A DNA stretch of 64,000 nt from Nymphaea colorata. Lineage: Eukaryota > Streptophyta > Magnoliopsida > Nymphaeales > Nymphaeaceae. The notes beneath the pieces are model-generated. The model ran no database searches, was not told the origin of the DNA, and was given only the letters and a program-made list of their open reading frames with translations. Positions 36,901-48,546 of the stretch are shown piece by piece (positions within the stretch are counted from its first letter, which is position 1; the number at the start of each line of letters is the position of its first letter). The translations under genes were made by a program, and so were the position numbers. The stretch covers positions 994,001-1,058,000 of the forward strand of contig NC_045149.1 of the NCBI RefSeq assembly GCF_008831285.2, written 5' to 3'.

Positions 36901-39900
36901 CACACCATTAAATTTTGAGCTGAAAATGCCAGAAAGGTCAACCTAGAAAAACTTGCCCATATTCACGACAACAATTTCAAGCTAGCTGAGAACTAGTTAT
37001 ACTTCAAAGATGTGAAGGTTGCCCAAGCACTCAAATCATGTTGATATCTCGTGCAGCTGCTGCTGCCGAGAAAGTAAGAAGAAAAATTATAAGCATGTTT
37101 AACCAATATGAATAAGAAAAAGAGAGAGAGAGAGACCAAATCCCGGTATGTGAGTCAAACTGGGCCTTCTTCTTGAACATTAACGGCTCATTTCCTCTTG
37201 AAACTTAGCGGCCCATGAAGGTTTGCTTGAACAAGGAACTCACGAGTTCTTTCTCTTTTCTGAAAAGTCAATATTGTTGACAACCTTAAATTTTGAACTG
37301 GAAAAGCCGAAATGGTTAACCAAGAAAAACTAGGCAATATTCTCGGCAATAATTTCAAGCTTGTTGAGAACTAGTTATACTTTAAAGATATGAAGCTTGC
37401 CCAAGCACTCAAATCATGTTGATATCCCATGTGGGTGCTAATGCCTAGAAAAGTAAGAAGGAAAATTATAAGCATGTTTAACCAATATGAATAAGAGAGA
37501 GACCAAATCGTGAACTTTGAGTCAAACTTTGCCTTCTTCTTGAACAATAACGACTCATTTTCTCTGGAACCTTAACGGGCCATGAAGGTTTGTTTGAACA
37601 ACGAACTCACGAGTTATTTCTTTTTTCTAAAAAATCTATATAGTTCACACCCCTAAATTTTCAACTGGAAATGCCAAAAAGGTTAACCTAGAAAAACTTG
37701 CCCATATTCTCAACAACAATTTCAAGCTAGCTGAGAACTAGTTATATTTCAAATATGTGAAGATTGCCCAAGCACTCAAATTATGTTGATATCCCGTAAA
37801 GCTGCTGATGCCTAGAAAGTAAAGGAAAATTATAAGCATGTTTAACCAATATGAATAAGAGAGAGAGAGAGACTAAATCCTCAAATTGAGTCAAACCGGG
37901 CCTTCTTCTTGTACATTAACGACTCATTTCCTCCTGAGGCTTAGTGGCCTGTGAAGGTTTGCTTGAACAATGAACTCATGAGTTCTTTCTCTTTTTTGAA
38001 AAATCTATATAGTTGACACCCTTAAATTTTGAACAGGAAATGCCAAAAAGGTTAACCTTGAAAACCTTGCCCATATTCTCGACAACAATTTCAAGCTTGT
38101 TGAGAACTAGTTATACTTTAAAGATGTGAAGGTTGCCCAAGCACTCAAATCATGTTGATATCCCACGCAGCTGCTGATGCCTAGAAAGTAAGAAGGAAAA
38201 TTATAAGCATGTTTAACCAATATGAATAAGAGAGAGAAAGAGAGAGAAATACCAAATCCTGAAATTTGAGTCAAACCCGGCCTTCTTTTTCAACATTAAC
38301 GGCTCATTTCCTCCACAACATGAACGTCCCATGAATATTGGTTTGAACAATGAACTCACGGGTTATTTCTTTTTTCTGAAAGATCTATACAGTTCACACC
38401 CATAAATTTTGAACTGGAAACGTCAAAAATCTTAACCTAGAAAAACTTGCCCATATTCTCGACAACAATTTCAAGCTAGCTGATAACTAGTTACACTTCA
38501 AAGATGTGAGGGTTGCCCAAGCACTCAAATTATGTTGATATCCTGTGCAGTTGCTAATGCCTAGAAAGTAAGAAGGAAAATTATAAGCATGTTTAACCAA
38601 TATGAATAAGAGAGAGACAGACAGACCAAATCCTGAAATTTGAGTCAAACCGGGCCTTCTTCTTGAACATTAACGGCGCATTTCCTCCTGAATCTTAGCG
38701 GCCTATGAAGATTTTGCATGAACAATGAACTCACCAGTTCTTTCTCTTTTCTGAAAAATCTATATAGTTGACACCCTTAAATTTTGAACTGGAAATGCCA
38801 AAAAGGTTAACATTAAAAAACTTGCCCATATTGTCGACAACAATTTCAAGCTTGTTGACAACTAGTTATACTTTAAAGATGTGAAGGTCGCCCAAGCAAT
38901 CAAATCATGCTGATATCCCGTGCAACTGCTGATGCCTAGAAAGTAAGAAGGAAAATTATAAGCATGGTTAACCAATATGAATAAGAGAGAGAGAGAAACC
39001 AAATTCTAAAATTTGAGTCAAACAGGGCCTTCTTCTTGAACATTAATGGCTCACTTCCTCCTGACCTTCACATCCAATGAAGGTTTGTTTGAACAATGAA
39101 CTCACGACTCCTTTTTTCTGAAAAATCTACATAGTTCACACCCATAAATTTTCAACTCGAAAGGCCAAAAAGGTTAACCTATAAAAACTTGCCCATATTC
39201 TCGACAACAATTTCAAGCTAGCTGATAACTAGTTACACTTCAAAGATGTGAGGGTTGCCCAAGCACTCAAATTATGTTGATATCCTGTGCAGTTGCTAAT
39301 GCCAGAAAGTAAGAAGGAAAATTATAAGCATGTTTAACCAATATGAATAAGAGAGAGAGAGAGAGAGACCAAATCCTGAAATTTGAGTCAAACCGGGCCT
39401 TCTTCTTGAACATTAACGGCCCATTTCCTCCTGAATCTTAGCGGCCTATGAAGATTTTGCATGAACAATGAACTCACCAGTTCTTTCTCTTTCTGAAAAA
39501 TCTATATAGTTGACACCCTTAAATTTTGAACTGGAAATGCCAAAAAGGTTAACATTAAAAAACTTGCCCATATTGTCGACAACAATTTCAAGCTTGTTGA
39601 CAACTAGTTATACTTTAAAGATGTGAAGGTCGCCCAAGCACTCAAATCATGCTGATATCCCATGCAACTGCTGATGCCTAGAAAGTAAGAAGGAAAATTA
39701 TAAGCATGTTTAACCAATATGAATAAGAGAGAGAGAAACCAAATCCTAAAATTTGAGTCAAACAGGGCCTTCTTCTTGAACATTAATGGCTCATTTCCTC
39801 CTAAACCTTCAGGTTCACTCAAGGTTTGTTTGAACAATGAACTCACAACTTCTTTCACTTTTCTGAAAAAACTATATAGTTCACACCCTTAAATTTTGAA

Positions 39901-41918
39901 CTGGAAATGCCACTTGCCCATATTCTCAACAACAATTTCAAGCTAGCTTATAACTAGTTATTCTTCAAAGATGTGAGGGTTGCCCAAGCACTCAAATTAT
40001 GTTGATATCCCGTGCAGCTGCTGATGCCTAGAAAGAAAGAAGGAAAATTATAAGCATGTTTAACCAACATGAATAAGAGAAAGAGAAAAAGACCAAATCC
40101 TGAAATTTGAGTCAAACCGAGCCTTCAACTTGAACATTAACGACTCATTTCCTCCTGAGCCTTAGCGACCCATGAAGGTTTGCTTGAACAATGAATTCAC
40201 GAGTTCTTTCTCTTTTCTGAAAAATCTATATAGTTGACACCCTTAAATTTTGAACTGGAAATGCCAAAAAGGTTAACCTAAAAAAACTTGCCCATATTCT
40301 CGACAACAATTTCAAGCCTCTTGAGAACTAATTATACTTTAAAGCTAAGTCACATGGATACTTCAGTAAGGTCCACGTACCCGTGTTGCCGTACCCGTAC
40401 CCAACATGGGTACTTTGACACTTGGGTACTTATAGATCCAAACTGCTTAATTTTACTTTGATTTAATTTTTTGACCTTACTTTTTATTCTATTATTTAGA
40501 TGTGAAAATTCAATTGATGTTTATATTTGACTAGAAGGCTGTTTGGTTGTCCATATGTTTAAAGTTTTTCATAGGTTTCTTAAACACACAGCTGCAAGAA
40601 CCGTTGATATATATTTCCTATGTTACTTATTTGTTTATGTTGATGTATATTCTTTATTTTGATACATATTTTCTAAGTTTTTCTTATTGTTTATATATAT
40701 ATACGGCCGTACCCACGCACCCAAGTTTTTTGAAAATGGTCAGTACGTGTACCCACACCGGCACCCATACCCGTACCTATGTGACACAACTTTAAAGATG
40801 TAAAGGTTGCCCAAGCACTCAAATCATGTTCATATCCCGTGCAGGTGCTGATGCCTAAAAAGTAAGAGGGAAAATTATAAGCATGTTTAACCAATATCAA
40901 TAAGAGAGAGAGAAACCAAATCCTGAAATTTGAGTCAATCAGGGCCTTCTTCTTGAACATTAATGGCTCATTTCCTCTTGAACCTTCACGTCCAATGAAG
41001 GTTTGTTTGAACAATGAACTCACGAGTTCTTTCTCTTTTCTGGAAAATCTATATGGTTCACACCCTTAAATTTTGAACTGGAAATGCCAAAAAGGTCAAC
41101 CTAAAAAAACTTTCCCATATTCTCGACAACAATTTCAAGCTAGCTGAGAACTAGTTATACTTCAAAAATGTGAGGTTTGCCCAAGCACTCAAATCAGATT
41201 GATATCCCATGCAGCTGCTGATGCCTAGAAAGTAAGAGGGAAAATTATGAGCATGTTTAACCAATATGAATAAGAAGGAGAGAAAGAGAGAGAGAGAGAC
41301 CAAATCGTGCAATTTGAGTCAAATCGGGCCTTCTTGAGCATTCACTGCTCATTTCCTCCTAAACCTTATCAGCCCATGAAGGTTTGTTTGAACAATGAAC
41401 TCACGAGTTCTTTCTCTTTTCTGAAAAATCTATATGGTTCACACCCTTAAATTTTGAACTGGAAATGCCAAAAAGGTCAACCTAGAAAAACTTGTCCATA
41501 TTCTCGACAACAATTTCAAGCTAGCTGAGAACTAGTTATACTTCAAAGCTGTGAGGGTTGCCCAAGCACTCAAATCACGTTGATCTCCCGTGCAGCTGCT
41601 GATGCCTAGAAAGTAAAAAGAAAAATTATAAGCATGTTTAACCAATATGAATAATAAAGAGAGAGAGACCAAATCCTGTAATTTGAGTCAAACCGGGCCT
41701 CCTTCTAGAACATTAACGGCTCATTTCCTGCTGAACCTTAACGGCCCATGAAGGTTTGTTTGAACAATGACCTCACGAGTTCTTTCTCTTTTTTGAAAAA
41801 TCTATGTAGTTCACACCCTTAAATTTTGAACTCGAAATGCCAAAACGGTTAACCTAGAAAAACTTGCCCATATTCTCAACAACAATTTCAAGCTAGCTGA
41901 GAACTGGTTATACTTTAA
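33818..41918. repeat. Satellite-like tandem array, ~375-bp unit, about 21 units
   Basis: A landmark (acttgcccatattctcgac) recurs at about 33868, 34247, 34628, 35018, 35398, 35850, 36217, 36589, 36950, 37328, 37696, 38063, 38446, 38820, 39187, 39562, 39913, 40287, 41108, 41488 and 41860. The usual spacing is 365-390 bp. The long step at 35398-35850 comes from an internal ~85-bp duplication, and the long step at 40287-41108 from the MITE insertion. Each unit carries its own short (GA)n stretch of variable length, a conserved ggcccatgaaggtttg block and a ttaaattttgaactggaaatgcc block. Units are diverged by substitutions and small indels, all in the same orientation. The right end runs directly into copia pol. 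Confidence 0.95.
40345..40789. mobile_element. hAT-type MITE inserted in the satellite, copy 1
   Basis: This 445-bp insert interrupts one satellite unit and is flanked by the identical 8-mer ctttaaag (40337-40344 and 40790-40797). Its ends are imperfect inverted repeats: ctaagtcacatggatac at the left, and gtacctatgtgacacaa at the right. The subterminal DNA is rich in tacccgtaccc and its complement. Removing it restores the satellite unit, which confirms the boundaries. No transposase is encoded. Confidence 0.88.
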
Positions 41919-44906
41919 AAATGATCTCCTTCATGTGCCCAAAATAAAAAGAAACTTGTTATCTGTACAACGTTTTTCTAAGGATAATGGAGTTTATTTT
42001 GAGTTTCATCCTAATATGTGCTATGTTAAGCAGCAGGGAACGGGAAAAATTCTTCATCAAGGAACGAGCAGTGATGGGCTATATAAGATAGACCTTAGTA
42101 GCAGAAAAAAGGAAGCACAACTTGGAGAAAGACATACTATTGGGCAGTGGCACAAAAGACTTGGTCACCCTTCATTTTCCATTGTTAAGAAGGTTTTGAA
42201 CAAGTGTGATTTGTCTTATTATGATGATTGTTTAAATTATTTGTGTGAAGCTTGTCAAAAGGCTAAGAGTCATAAACTTCCATTTAATGCTATTTCAAGT
42301 AAGGTGAAACGCCCGCTTGAACTCATTTATTCTGATGTATGGGGTCCAGCCCCAGTGGAGAGTGTGAATGGTTTTAAGTACTATGTGATTTTTATGGATG
42401 CCTTTTCAAGATATACTTGGATTTATTTGATGAAAAAAAATCAGATGTCAGTCATGTTTTTAAAGCTTTCAAGGCACTTTCTGAAAATCTCACTGGGCAC
42501 AAGACAAAATATTTTCACTCAGATTGGGGAGGAGAATTTCAAGGGCTTCAATCATATCTTGTCGATAATGGGATTGGACATAGAATATCATGTCTTCATA
42601 CCCCTGAACAAAATGGAGCAGCTGAAAGGAGACATAAACATATTGTTGAAACATGTTTATCTCTAATGGCAGAAGGTAATATTCCCAAGAACTTTTGGTC
42701 CTATGCTTTTTGTACTGCTGTATATTTGATTAACCGAATGCCAACCAAGATTCTTGATTTTGCTTCTCCTTTGGAAAAATTGTTCAAAGAGAAACCTGAT
42801 TATGGCTTCCTCAAAATCTTTGGATGTGAATGCTTTCCTTGTTTAAGAGCTTATCAGAAAAATAAATTAGATTACCGTTCTGAAAAATGTGTTTTCTTGG
42901 GTTATGCTCCTCAACATAAAGGATATTATTGTTTGGGTGTACGAACCCGTAAAATCTATATTTCGAGACATGTCCAATTTAATGAGAAAAATTTCCTTTT
43001 ATTGATACTCAAGAAACTAGAACTCAAGATCTAGAAACTCAAAACCAAGCTATAATTTTAACCTCCCCTCATGAATATCAGTTCTCAAACCCTACAATAC
43101 CATCATCTAGTACCTCCACAACTTCAGAGGAACCATTACTTCAGTCTGAAACAAATAGTGAATCTCAACCTAAAACTCTTGAAAATGAGGAACCTACCCA
43201 ATCCAATGAAAATAAACCAAATCAAGAACGAGTCCATCCTATGACTGCTAGATCTCAAGTGGGAATCTTCAAACCTAATTCTAAATACGATGAGTTCCAT
43301 ACATATTTTTCTAGCAAACACTCTCTTCCAAGAGCTCTTGTCTCCACTCTTCTTGAAGACAAAGAACCCTCAAATTTCAAGGAAGCATATGAAGATGAAA
43401 ATTGGAGGAAGGCCATGCAAGAAGAATATGATGCTCCTATTCGAAACAATACTTGGAAACTTGTTCCAAAGAAAGAAGCCAAACACATTGTAGGATGTAA
43501 ATGGGTGTTCAAAATCAAACGAAAGGCAGATGGATCATTGGAAAGATACAAGGCTAAACTCGTCGCCAAGGGATATAGTAAAAAAGAAGGACTTGACTAT
43601 ACTGAAACCTTCAGCCCTGTTGTGAAACCTACTACAATTCGAACAGTATTGACTATTTCTATTAGTCACAAATGGAAAATACATCAGCTGGATATTCAAA
43701 ATGCATTCCTATATGGATCTATTTCAGAAGAAGTTTATATGGCTCAACCACCCGGATTTCAAAATCATTCTTTCCCAAATCATGTATGCAAGCTTGAACG
43801 TGCTTTATATGGTTTAAAACAGGCTCCTAGGGCATGGTTTGCCCGTCTTAGTCTATTCCTCCAAAATCTTGGTTTTAAAGGGGCTCAAACAGATTCATCT
43901 CTTTTTATTTTGAGAAAAAGAGAAATACTTCTATATGTTTTGGTATACGTGGATGACATGATCATAACAGGAAGCTCACCAGAATATATTCATAAAATTA
44001 TTTGTCAATTCAAAAGTGAGTTTGCCATTAAAGATCTGGGTGAGCTTCATTTCTTTTTGGGCATAGAAGCAAAAGAATTGACAATAAGCTAATATTGTCT
44101 CAAAGGAAGTACATATTCGAGCTTCTCAAAAGAACAAATATGCTTGGAGCTAAGGGAGTTTCAACTCCCATGGCATGCTCCCCTGCTTTATTTGCTCAAA
44201 CTGGATCAAATTTTTATGATCCAACTCTTTATCGCAGCATTGTTGGCGCTCTTCAATACTCTACTATGACTCGTCCAGACATCTCTTATGCTGTCAACAA
44301 AGTTTGTCAATACATGCATCATCCTACTGATGCCCATTGGGATGCCGTAAAGAGAATCCTAAGATATTTGAAGCACACTATTGATTATGGCCTTGTTATT
44401 AGACCTAGTTCAGTTTTAAATATTAATGCTTACAGTGATGCAGATTGGGCAGGATGTCTTGATGATAGACGCTCTACAGGTGGATATGCAGTGTTTATTG
44501 GATCCAATCTAGTTTCATGGAGTGCTAAAAAGCAGTTAGTTGTCTCTCGTTCTAGCACTGAGGCTGAGTATCGATCCATTGCCAATACTACTGCTGAAAT
44601 CATGTGGTTACAATTTTTATTAAAAGAACTTTGTGTTGATCAATAACAACATCCCATATTATGGTGCGACAACATCGGCGCAGCCTATCTTGCAGCTCAT
44701 CCTGTGTATCATAGTCGTAGCAAACACATAGAGATTGACCTTCATTTTGTTCGAGAAAAATTGGCTAAAGGAGATTTGAAAATTCAGTACATCTCTTCCA
44801 AAGATCAGGTTGCTGATATTTTAACTAAGCCACTTAGTAAGCAGCACCATTATCAAATAATTATCAAGCTCAATCTCATTGTTGGAGCATTGAGCTTGCG
44901 GGGGGA
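41830..44906 (+). pseudogene. 5'-truncated Ty1/copia pol (integrase, RT, RNase H)
   Basis: The frame opens after a TGA at 41827 in the last satellite unit and continues without interruption into copia pol. Domains in order are: the pre-integrase zinc region (LLHVPKIKRNLLSV, WHKRLGHP, CEACQKAKSH); the integrase core with its acidic residues (YSDVWGP, FHSDWGGEF, TPEQNGAAERRH); reverse transcriptase (KLVAKGYSKKEGLDYTETFS, YVDDMI near 43950); and RNase H ([30 protein letters not shown]). Gag, protease and the 5' LTR are absent. Four breaks disable it: a frameshift at an A-run near 42435, another near 42990, another near 44080, and an in-frame TAA at 44644. Otherwise the sequence is well preserved. 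It ends at a purine tract (gcttgcgggggga, 44894-44906). Confidence 0.95.
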
Positions 44907-44946
44907 TGTTAACAGAAACAACAAGAAGGCTCTCAATGTGTATTAC

Positions 44947-45090
44947 TTGAGAGATGAAAAGTCATATCTCTTGAAAGATGAAAAGTCATGTCTCTTAGGA
45001 AATGAAAAGACATGTCTCTTGAGAGATGAAAAGTCATGTCTCTTGAGGGATGAAAAGTCATGTACGTTGAAAGATGAAAAGTCATGTCTC
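44947..45090 (+). repeat. 24-bp minisatellite inside the LTR, six units
   Basis: Six tandem copies of a 24-bp unit (ttgarrgatgaaaagtcatg plus four bases) fill the upstream half of the LTR, with two or three substitutions per unit. In the U3 position such repeats may hold transcription-factor sites; that is inference. Confidence 0.92.
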
Positions 45091-45122
45091 TTGGGAACTA
45101 GAGACCCCTTATGTAACTCCTC

Positions 45123-45130
45123 TATATAAA
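45123..45130 (+). promoter_or_regulatory. Probable TATA box of the copia LTR
   Basis: tatataaa lies downstream of the U3 minisatellite and about 125 bp before the proposed LTR end, a typical position for a plant LTR promoter. Confidence 0.55.
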
Positions 45131-45284
45131 TGAGCCTCTCCACCAAAGAAAGGCAAGCAAGAAATGATAGAGTAGTGGACGTAGGCCTATTGGCTGAACC
45201 ACTTTAAAAATTTATATCCCTTTAATTATTTCTTCATTTTGATTTTTACACCCACTCCCCCTCCACGCCCACTTTTTTGGTTTA

Positions 45285-45420
45285 TCGCCTGTTCATTTTA
45301 ATATAATGAGATAGTCATCTGTTTATCAAGAACATTACGCCGTTTGAAACACTGTCAAAAGTCAGCAGATGTGTTTATGAGAAAAAAGGCACTCTTGGAA
45401 ACAAGACATTTGCGATGAAA
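45285..45420 (+). repeat. Dispersed direct duplication, copy 1 (exon-like)
   Basis: It matches 48957-49093: both share tgtttatcaagaa, then tgagaaaaaa and gaaacaag, at moderate divergence. Both remain open in one frame around the shared residues C-x-Y-E-K-K (CVYEKKGTLGNKTFA here), suggesting an old coding fragment. The protein was not recognised. Confidence 0.6.
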
Positions 45421-46594
45421 CAACATATTTTCTTTCAACTCAGTGTAACTTACAAAACAAGAAAGAAAATAAAAGAATTGTTCTTGACAACATTTTCTCA
45501 GTAAATATAAAACTCAAATTCCATGCAGCCTACATGGATCATTTGCTTCTAACTTCACATTTTTCACAAATTTTTTACAAATCTTGTGTAAATTCAAAAA
45601 GAATCGACAAAAGTGAATAAGAAATAGTCACAATACTTATATGACATTTTCCTGATTTTTGACGAAATTTCACTTTTGTTTCTACATTATAGGTCGGGAT
45701 TTAAAACAGATGGAATTTGGAGTTCTGCTTTATGATCCTTTCAGTAGAATTTAGATTTTGATGTTATACAAAATGCACTCCTATTTTCAAACTTTTGCAT
45801 ATAACTGGATTTTATGAAACGGTTTATATTTTTATGGCACGTAACAAAATGACCAGAATGCCCTTTCTGGATATCACACTATACCCAATTTGCTTATAGA
45901 TTCTTGACTTTTTTTGGCCTCTTCATCTGAACTGGAAATCCGATCATATCCGATTTAATTTGTTGCCAGATCCCTAATTATTTATCACATTTTTATTATA
46001 AATTTTACAATATTTTTGACCTGTACGGATGGCCCTTGTGGCTTTGTATATTAGATCGGCTTTTGTTTATATGATTACGTTGAATGCTATCATGCATGTC
46101 TCAAGAGACATAGTGTAGCTATGTCGGGTTGGTGGGCAATGAATGTTCATCAACTTGATTCTCGTGTGTACTATTTTTCTGAACTATAACATATGGCAGC
46201 AAATTGAAGAATGTAATCGTAAGTTTTCTAACGTCAATGTGGGCATCCTTGCCACCTCTTATAACACCTCTACTAAGATGGAATGATGGATACATAGTGA
46301 TAAAAGGGGTGTGGCAGCACAGTTGTGAGAGTGGCTGGCAGCACTTGTTTTCTAAACCAGAAGGTTAATGCTTTCCCAAATATATGACAATTGTTTGGAA
46401 AAACTTGTTGATTTTGTATGTGGGGTCCCCTCATTTGAATCATTCATTTTCAATTCACAAGTCTTCGTTAAATATGTTCATTGTTTATTGCTCACTTTTT
46501 TCTACGGCAAAATGTGCTTTCTACAACTGTGGTGAATGTTGAATAGATCGGATTTAGTTTGGATGTACCTTTTACGGTATGTTCACATATTTGG
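45421..46594. other. AT-rich intergenic DNA, nothing recognised
   Basis: No coding or transposon signal could be supported between the duplication and the second MITE copy. Confidence 0.45.
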
Positions 46595-46602
46595 ATTTGA
46601 AG

Positions 46603-46947
46603 TTAACACACATGGGTACTTCAATAAGGTCTGCATACATTTGTCATAGAACTTGTACCTAAAATGGGTACTTAGATACATTTAGGTGTTTTTTAAGCTC
46701 AAAGTTGGTCCAAACTACTTAGTTTTACTTGATTTGATTGTTTTAACTCTGTTTTCATTCTGGTTGTTAGAGTTATTGCTCATTAGCATATGATGGTTTT
46801 ATTTATATTACTCGTTTATCTAAATATTACTTCCATTTTAGTTTTTTGTGTTATTTTGCATCTATATGTAGGTATAGCCTGCTGTATTTTCGTCCCACAT
46901 TTTCTAAAATTACGGTATCGACATGTACTCGTACCCATGTGACTTAG
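46603..46947. mobile_element. hAT-type MITE, copy 2 of the 40.3-kb family
   Basis: The right end (gtacccatgtgacttag) is the complement of the left end of copy 1, and the left end (ttaacacacatgggtac) pairs with it. The flanking 8-mers atttgaag (46595-46602) and ctttgaag (46948-46955) match at seven of eight bases. The 345-bp interior shares the acttag-ttttact-tgattt region with copy 1. Confidence 0.8.
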
Positions 46948-46955
46948 CTTTGAAG

Positions 46956-47340
46956 ATGAATACAAAAAGTATATACCATACCCAAACCTGATTTTAAATT
47001 CGTAATCCAAATCTCATCACATGCAACTATGAATTCAACTTTTAAATACACATCTGAATTAACAACCGACTTTTGAAATACATAGATATTAGATATAGGA
47101 TATTTGTTTAAAACTGAATTTGAATTTGAATCCAAATCCAACCAAATATATCTCTTAAATGGAATCAGCATCTAAATCCAATCAGATGTCATTTCTTAAA
47201 TTTGAACCCAGTTTGATTTCTTAAATTTTGTATCCAACGTTAAATTTTGGACCCAATTATATTTTTCAAAATTTTATAAGGGTTGAACTATATATATGTT
47301 TTTTCTTTTGCAAAGCTAAAGCTAAAATTTTTTAAGGTTA
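46956..47340. other. AT-rich DNA with recurring atccaaat words
   Basis: The words aatccaaatcc and aaatttgaa recur frequently, as at 12.9 kb and 29.8 kb. It is probably a decayed dispersed repeat. No gene was recognised. Confidence 0.4.
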
Positions 47341-47343
47341 TCA

Positions 47344-47347
<4 letters not shown>

Positions 47348-47389
<42 letters not shown>
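47348..47389. repeat. (TA)n microsatellite
   Basis: About 42 bases of alternating AT. Confidence 0.95.
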
Positions 47390-47391
<2 letters not shown>

Positions 47392-47594
47392 TCCATGCAT
47401 TTCCAGTCTTCTGAAACTTTTCTGAAATGCCAGAGGACGACAATTGATGTCATCTTCTGTCATTAGTAGACAAAAATTTGCTTCTTTTGGCTGCTCCAAG
47501 CGTGAGTTGAAGCTTCGAAAAGCAATCAAACAATGTGAACATTTATTCACTTTGTATGAAATTAGATGGAAACTCCAAATTCTCATTCATGATC

Positions 47595-48055
47595 CAACCT
47601 TTCTGGCTCCGCTTGCCTCTCTCGGGTGATTGAGATGGAAAGTCTACTTCATTTTGCTTTTCACTTCAAGGGAGGAGACAATCTCGGTCAAGCGGTAAGC
47701 ATTGATTGCTCAATCTTTTAAGGAAGCTTAGGGGAGGTGAGGGACATTTTAGTTTGGGATGGCGTGTTGGTTGTTATCTGGGTGTGGGTGTTATCATTGA
47801 TGAATCAAAATTGTTAATATGGTGTTAATTTAAACTATGAGATAAACTCACCAGCTTGTTTACCCATGTGTTTTGTTGCTCGAACGATGAATAACATACA
47901 AGCAGCCAAGAGACCACCACTTACGGAGCTTACGAACGTCAAAATCCTTTGAAAACCTATTCCATTGTACACTGCATTTAAGTAACAGTTTTAGATTGAT
48001 TATTAAGATGGTAGCTAATAAAATGATAGATGCTTTTAAACATTAACTGAAAGTC
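47595..48055 (-). repeat. Inverted duplication, copy B
   Basis: The reverse complement matches 32640-33165. On the minus strand an open stretch reading DVRKLRKWWSLGCLYVIH leads to acatgggtaaacaagctg followed by GTGAGT, a strong donor. The two copies face each other across the satellite, copia and MITE block. Confidence 0.8.
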
Positions 48056-48113
48056 ATGAAGGACAAATTTTGAGTATGACTATATAAAAATCAAAGTATC
48101 TCATGAAAGAAAC

Positions 48114-48546
48114 CACTCTTACAAGAAAAAAGGTGTGCCTCACGCTATGAAAGAACCCATCTCCTGAGACATACCTTTAGATCATGTGCTCTTGCTAGGT
48201 AGAGAACTTGAAATTTTTATCAAAGCATCTAAGTGTTGTTTTTGGGTTGTAAATTTTATTTGCTAGGTGGGTATCACCTTATAGCGGTGGAGCGCTTAAG
48301 CGCTATATATCTACACCGGTGATAAAAAGAACCGGTATAGATCTATGCCAGTGTTTATTCCTTCCGCTAGTGTGAGCTTGTCGTGATTTCCTATATCACC
48401 GCTGTAGATCTATGGTAGTGGTTTCTGCCACAAAAACTATGACGGTGGTTTTATTCACCGGTATGTATTACAATACCTAAACCGCACAGCCGGCTGAAAA
48501 CGCTGCCAGTGTCCTTTGAGGCACACACCTCCTGCTTGTCACTCAG
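48114..48546. mobile_element. Probable non-autonomous CACTA-like element
   Basis: The left end (cactcttacaagaaaaaagg, continuing gtgtgcctca) pairs imperfectly with the right end (tgaggcacacacctcctgct, continuing tgtc). The interior has many short inverted words of the type accggt, tagatctatg and gccagtg. CACTnnnACAAGAAAA-like ends and such subterminal repeats are typical of plant CACTA derivatives. The 3-bp TSD could not be fixed. Confidence 0.5.

Larger units (their letters stand above)
44907..45250 (+). repeat. 3' LTR of the truncated copia
   Basis: The LTR starts tgttaacag immediately after the polypurine tract and is taken to end at ttttaca (45250). The start is firm; the end rests only on the CA dinucleotide. 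No matching 5' LTR exists in the window, so no TSD can be read. Confidence 0.7.

Noticed and set aside
40547-40795. Open frame with hydrophobic residues inside the satellite
   Set aside because: It lies entirely in the hAT-type MITE and ends in its terminal repeat. It has no transposase motif.
35425-41023. Several 80-110-codon minus-strand frames repeating the same residues
   Set aside because: They recur with the satellite period, lack a consistent frame between units and have no homologue I recognise; they are repeat artefacts.
44704-45129. Lys/Asp/Glu-rich repeat protein (DEKSCLL repeats) after RNase H
   Set aside because: The repeats are the 24-bp minisatellite inside the LTR, read through because its unit length is a multiple of three.
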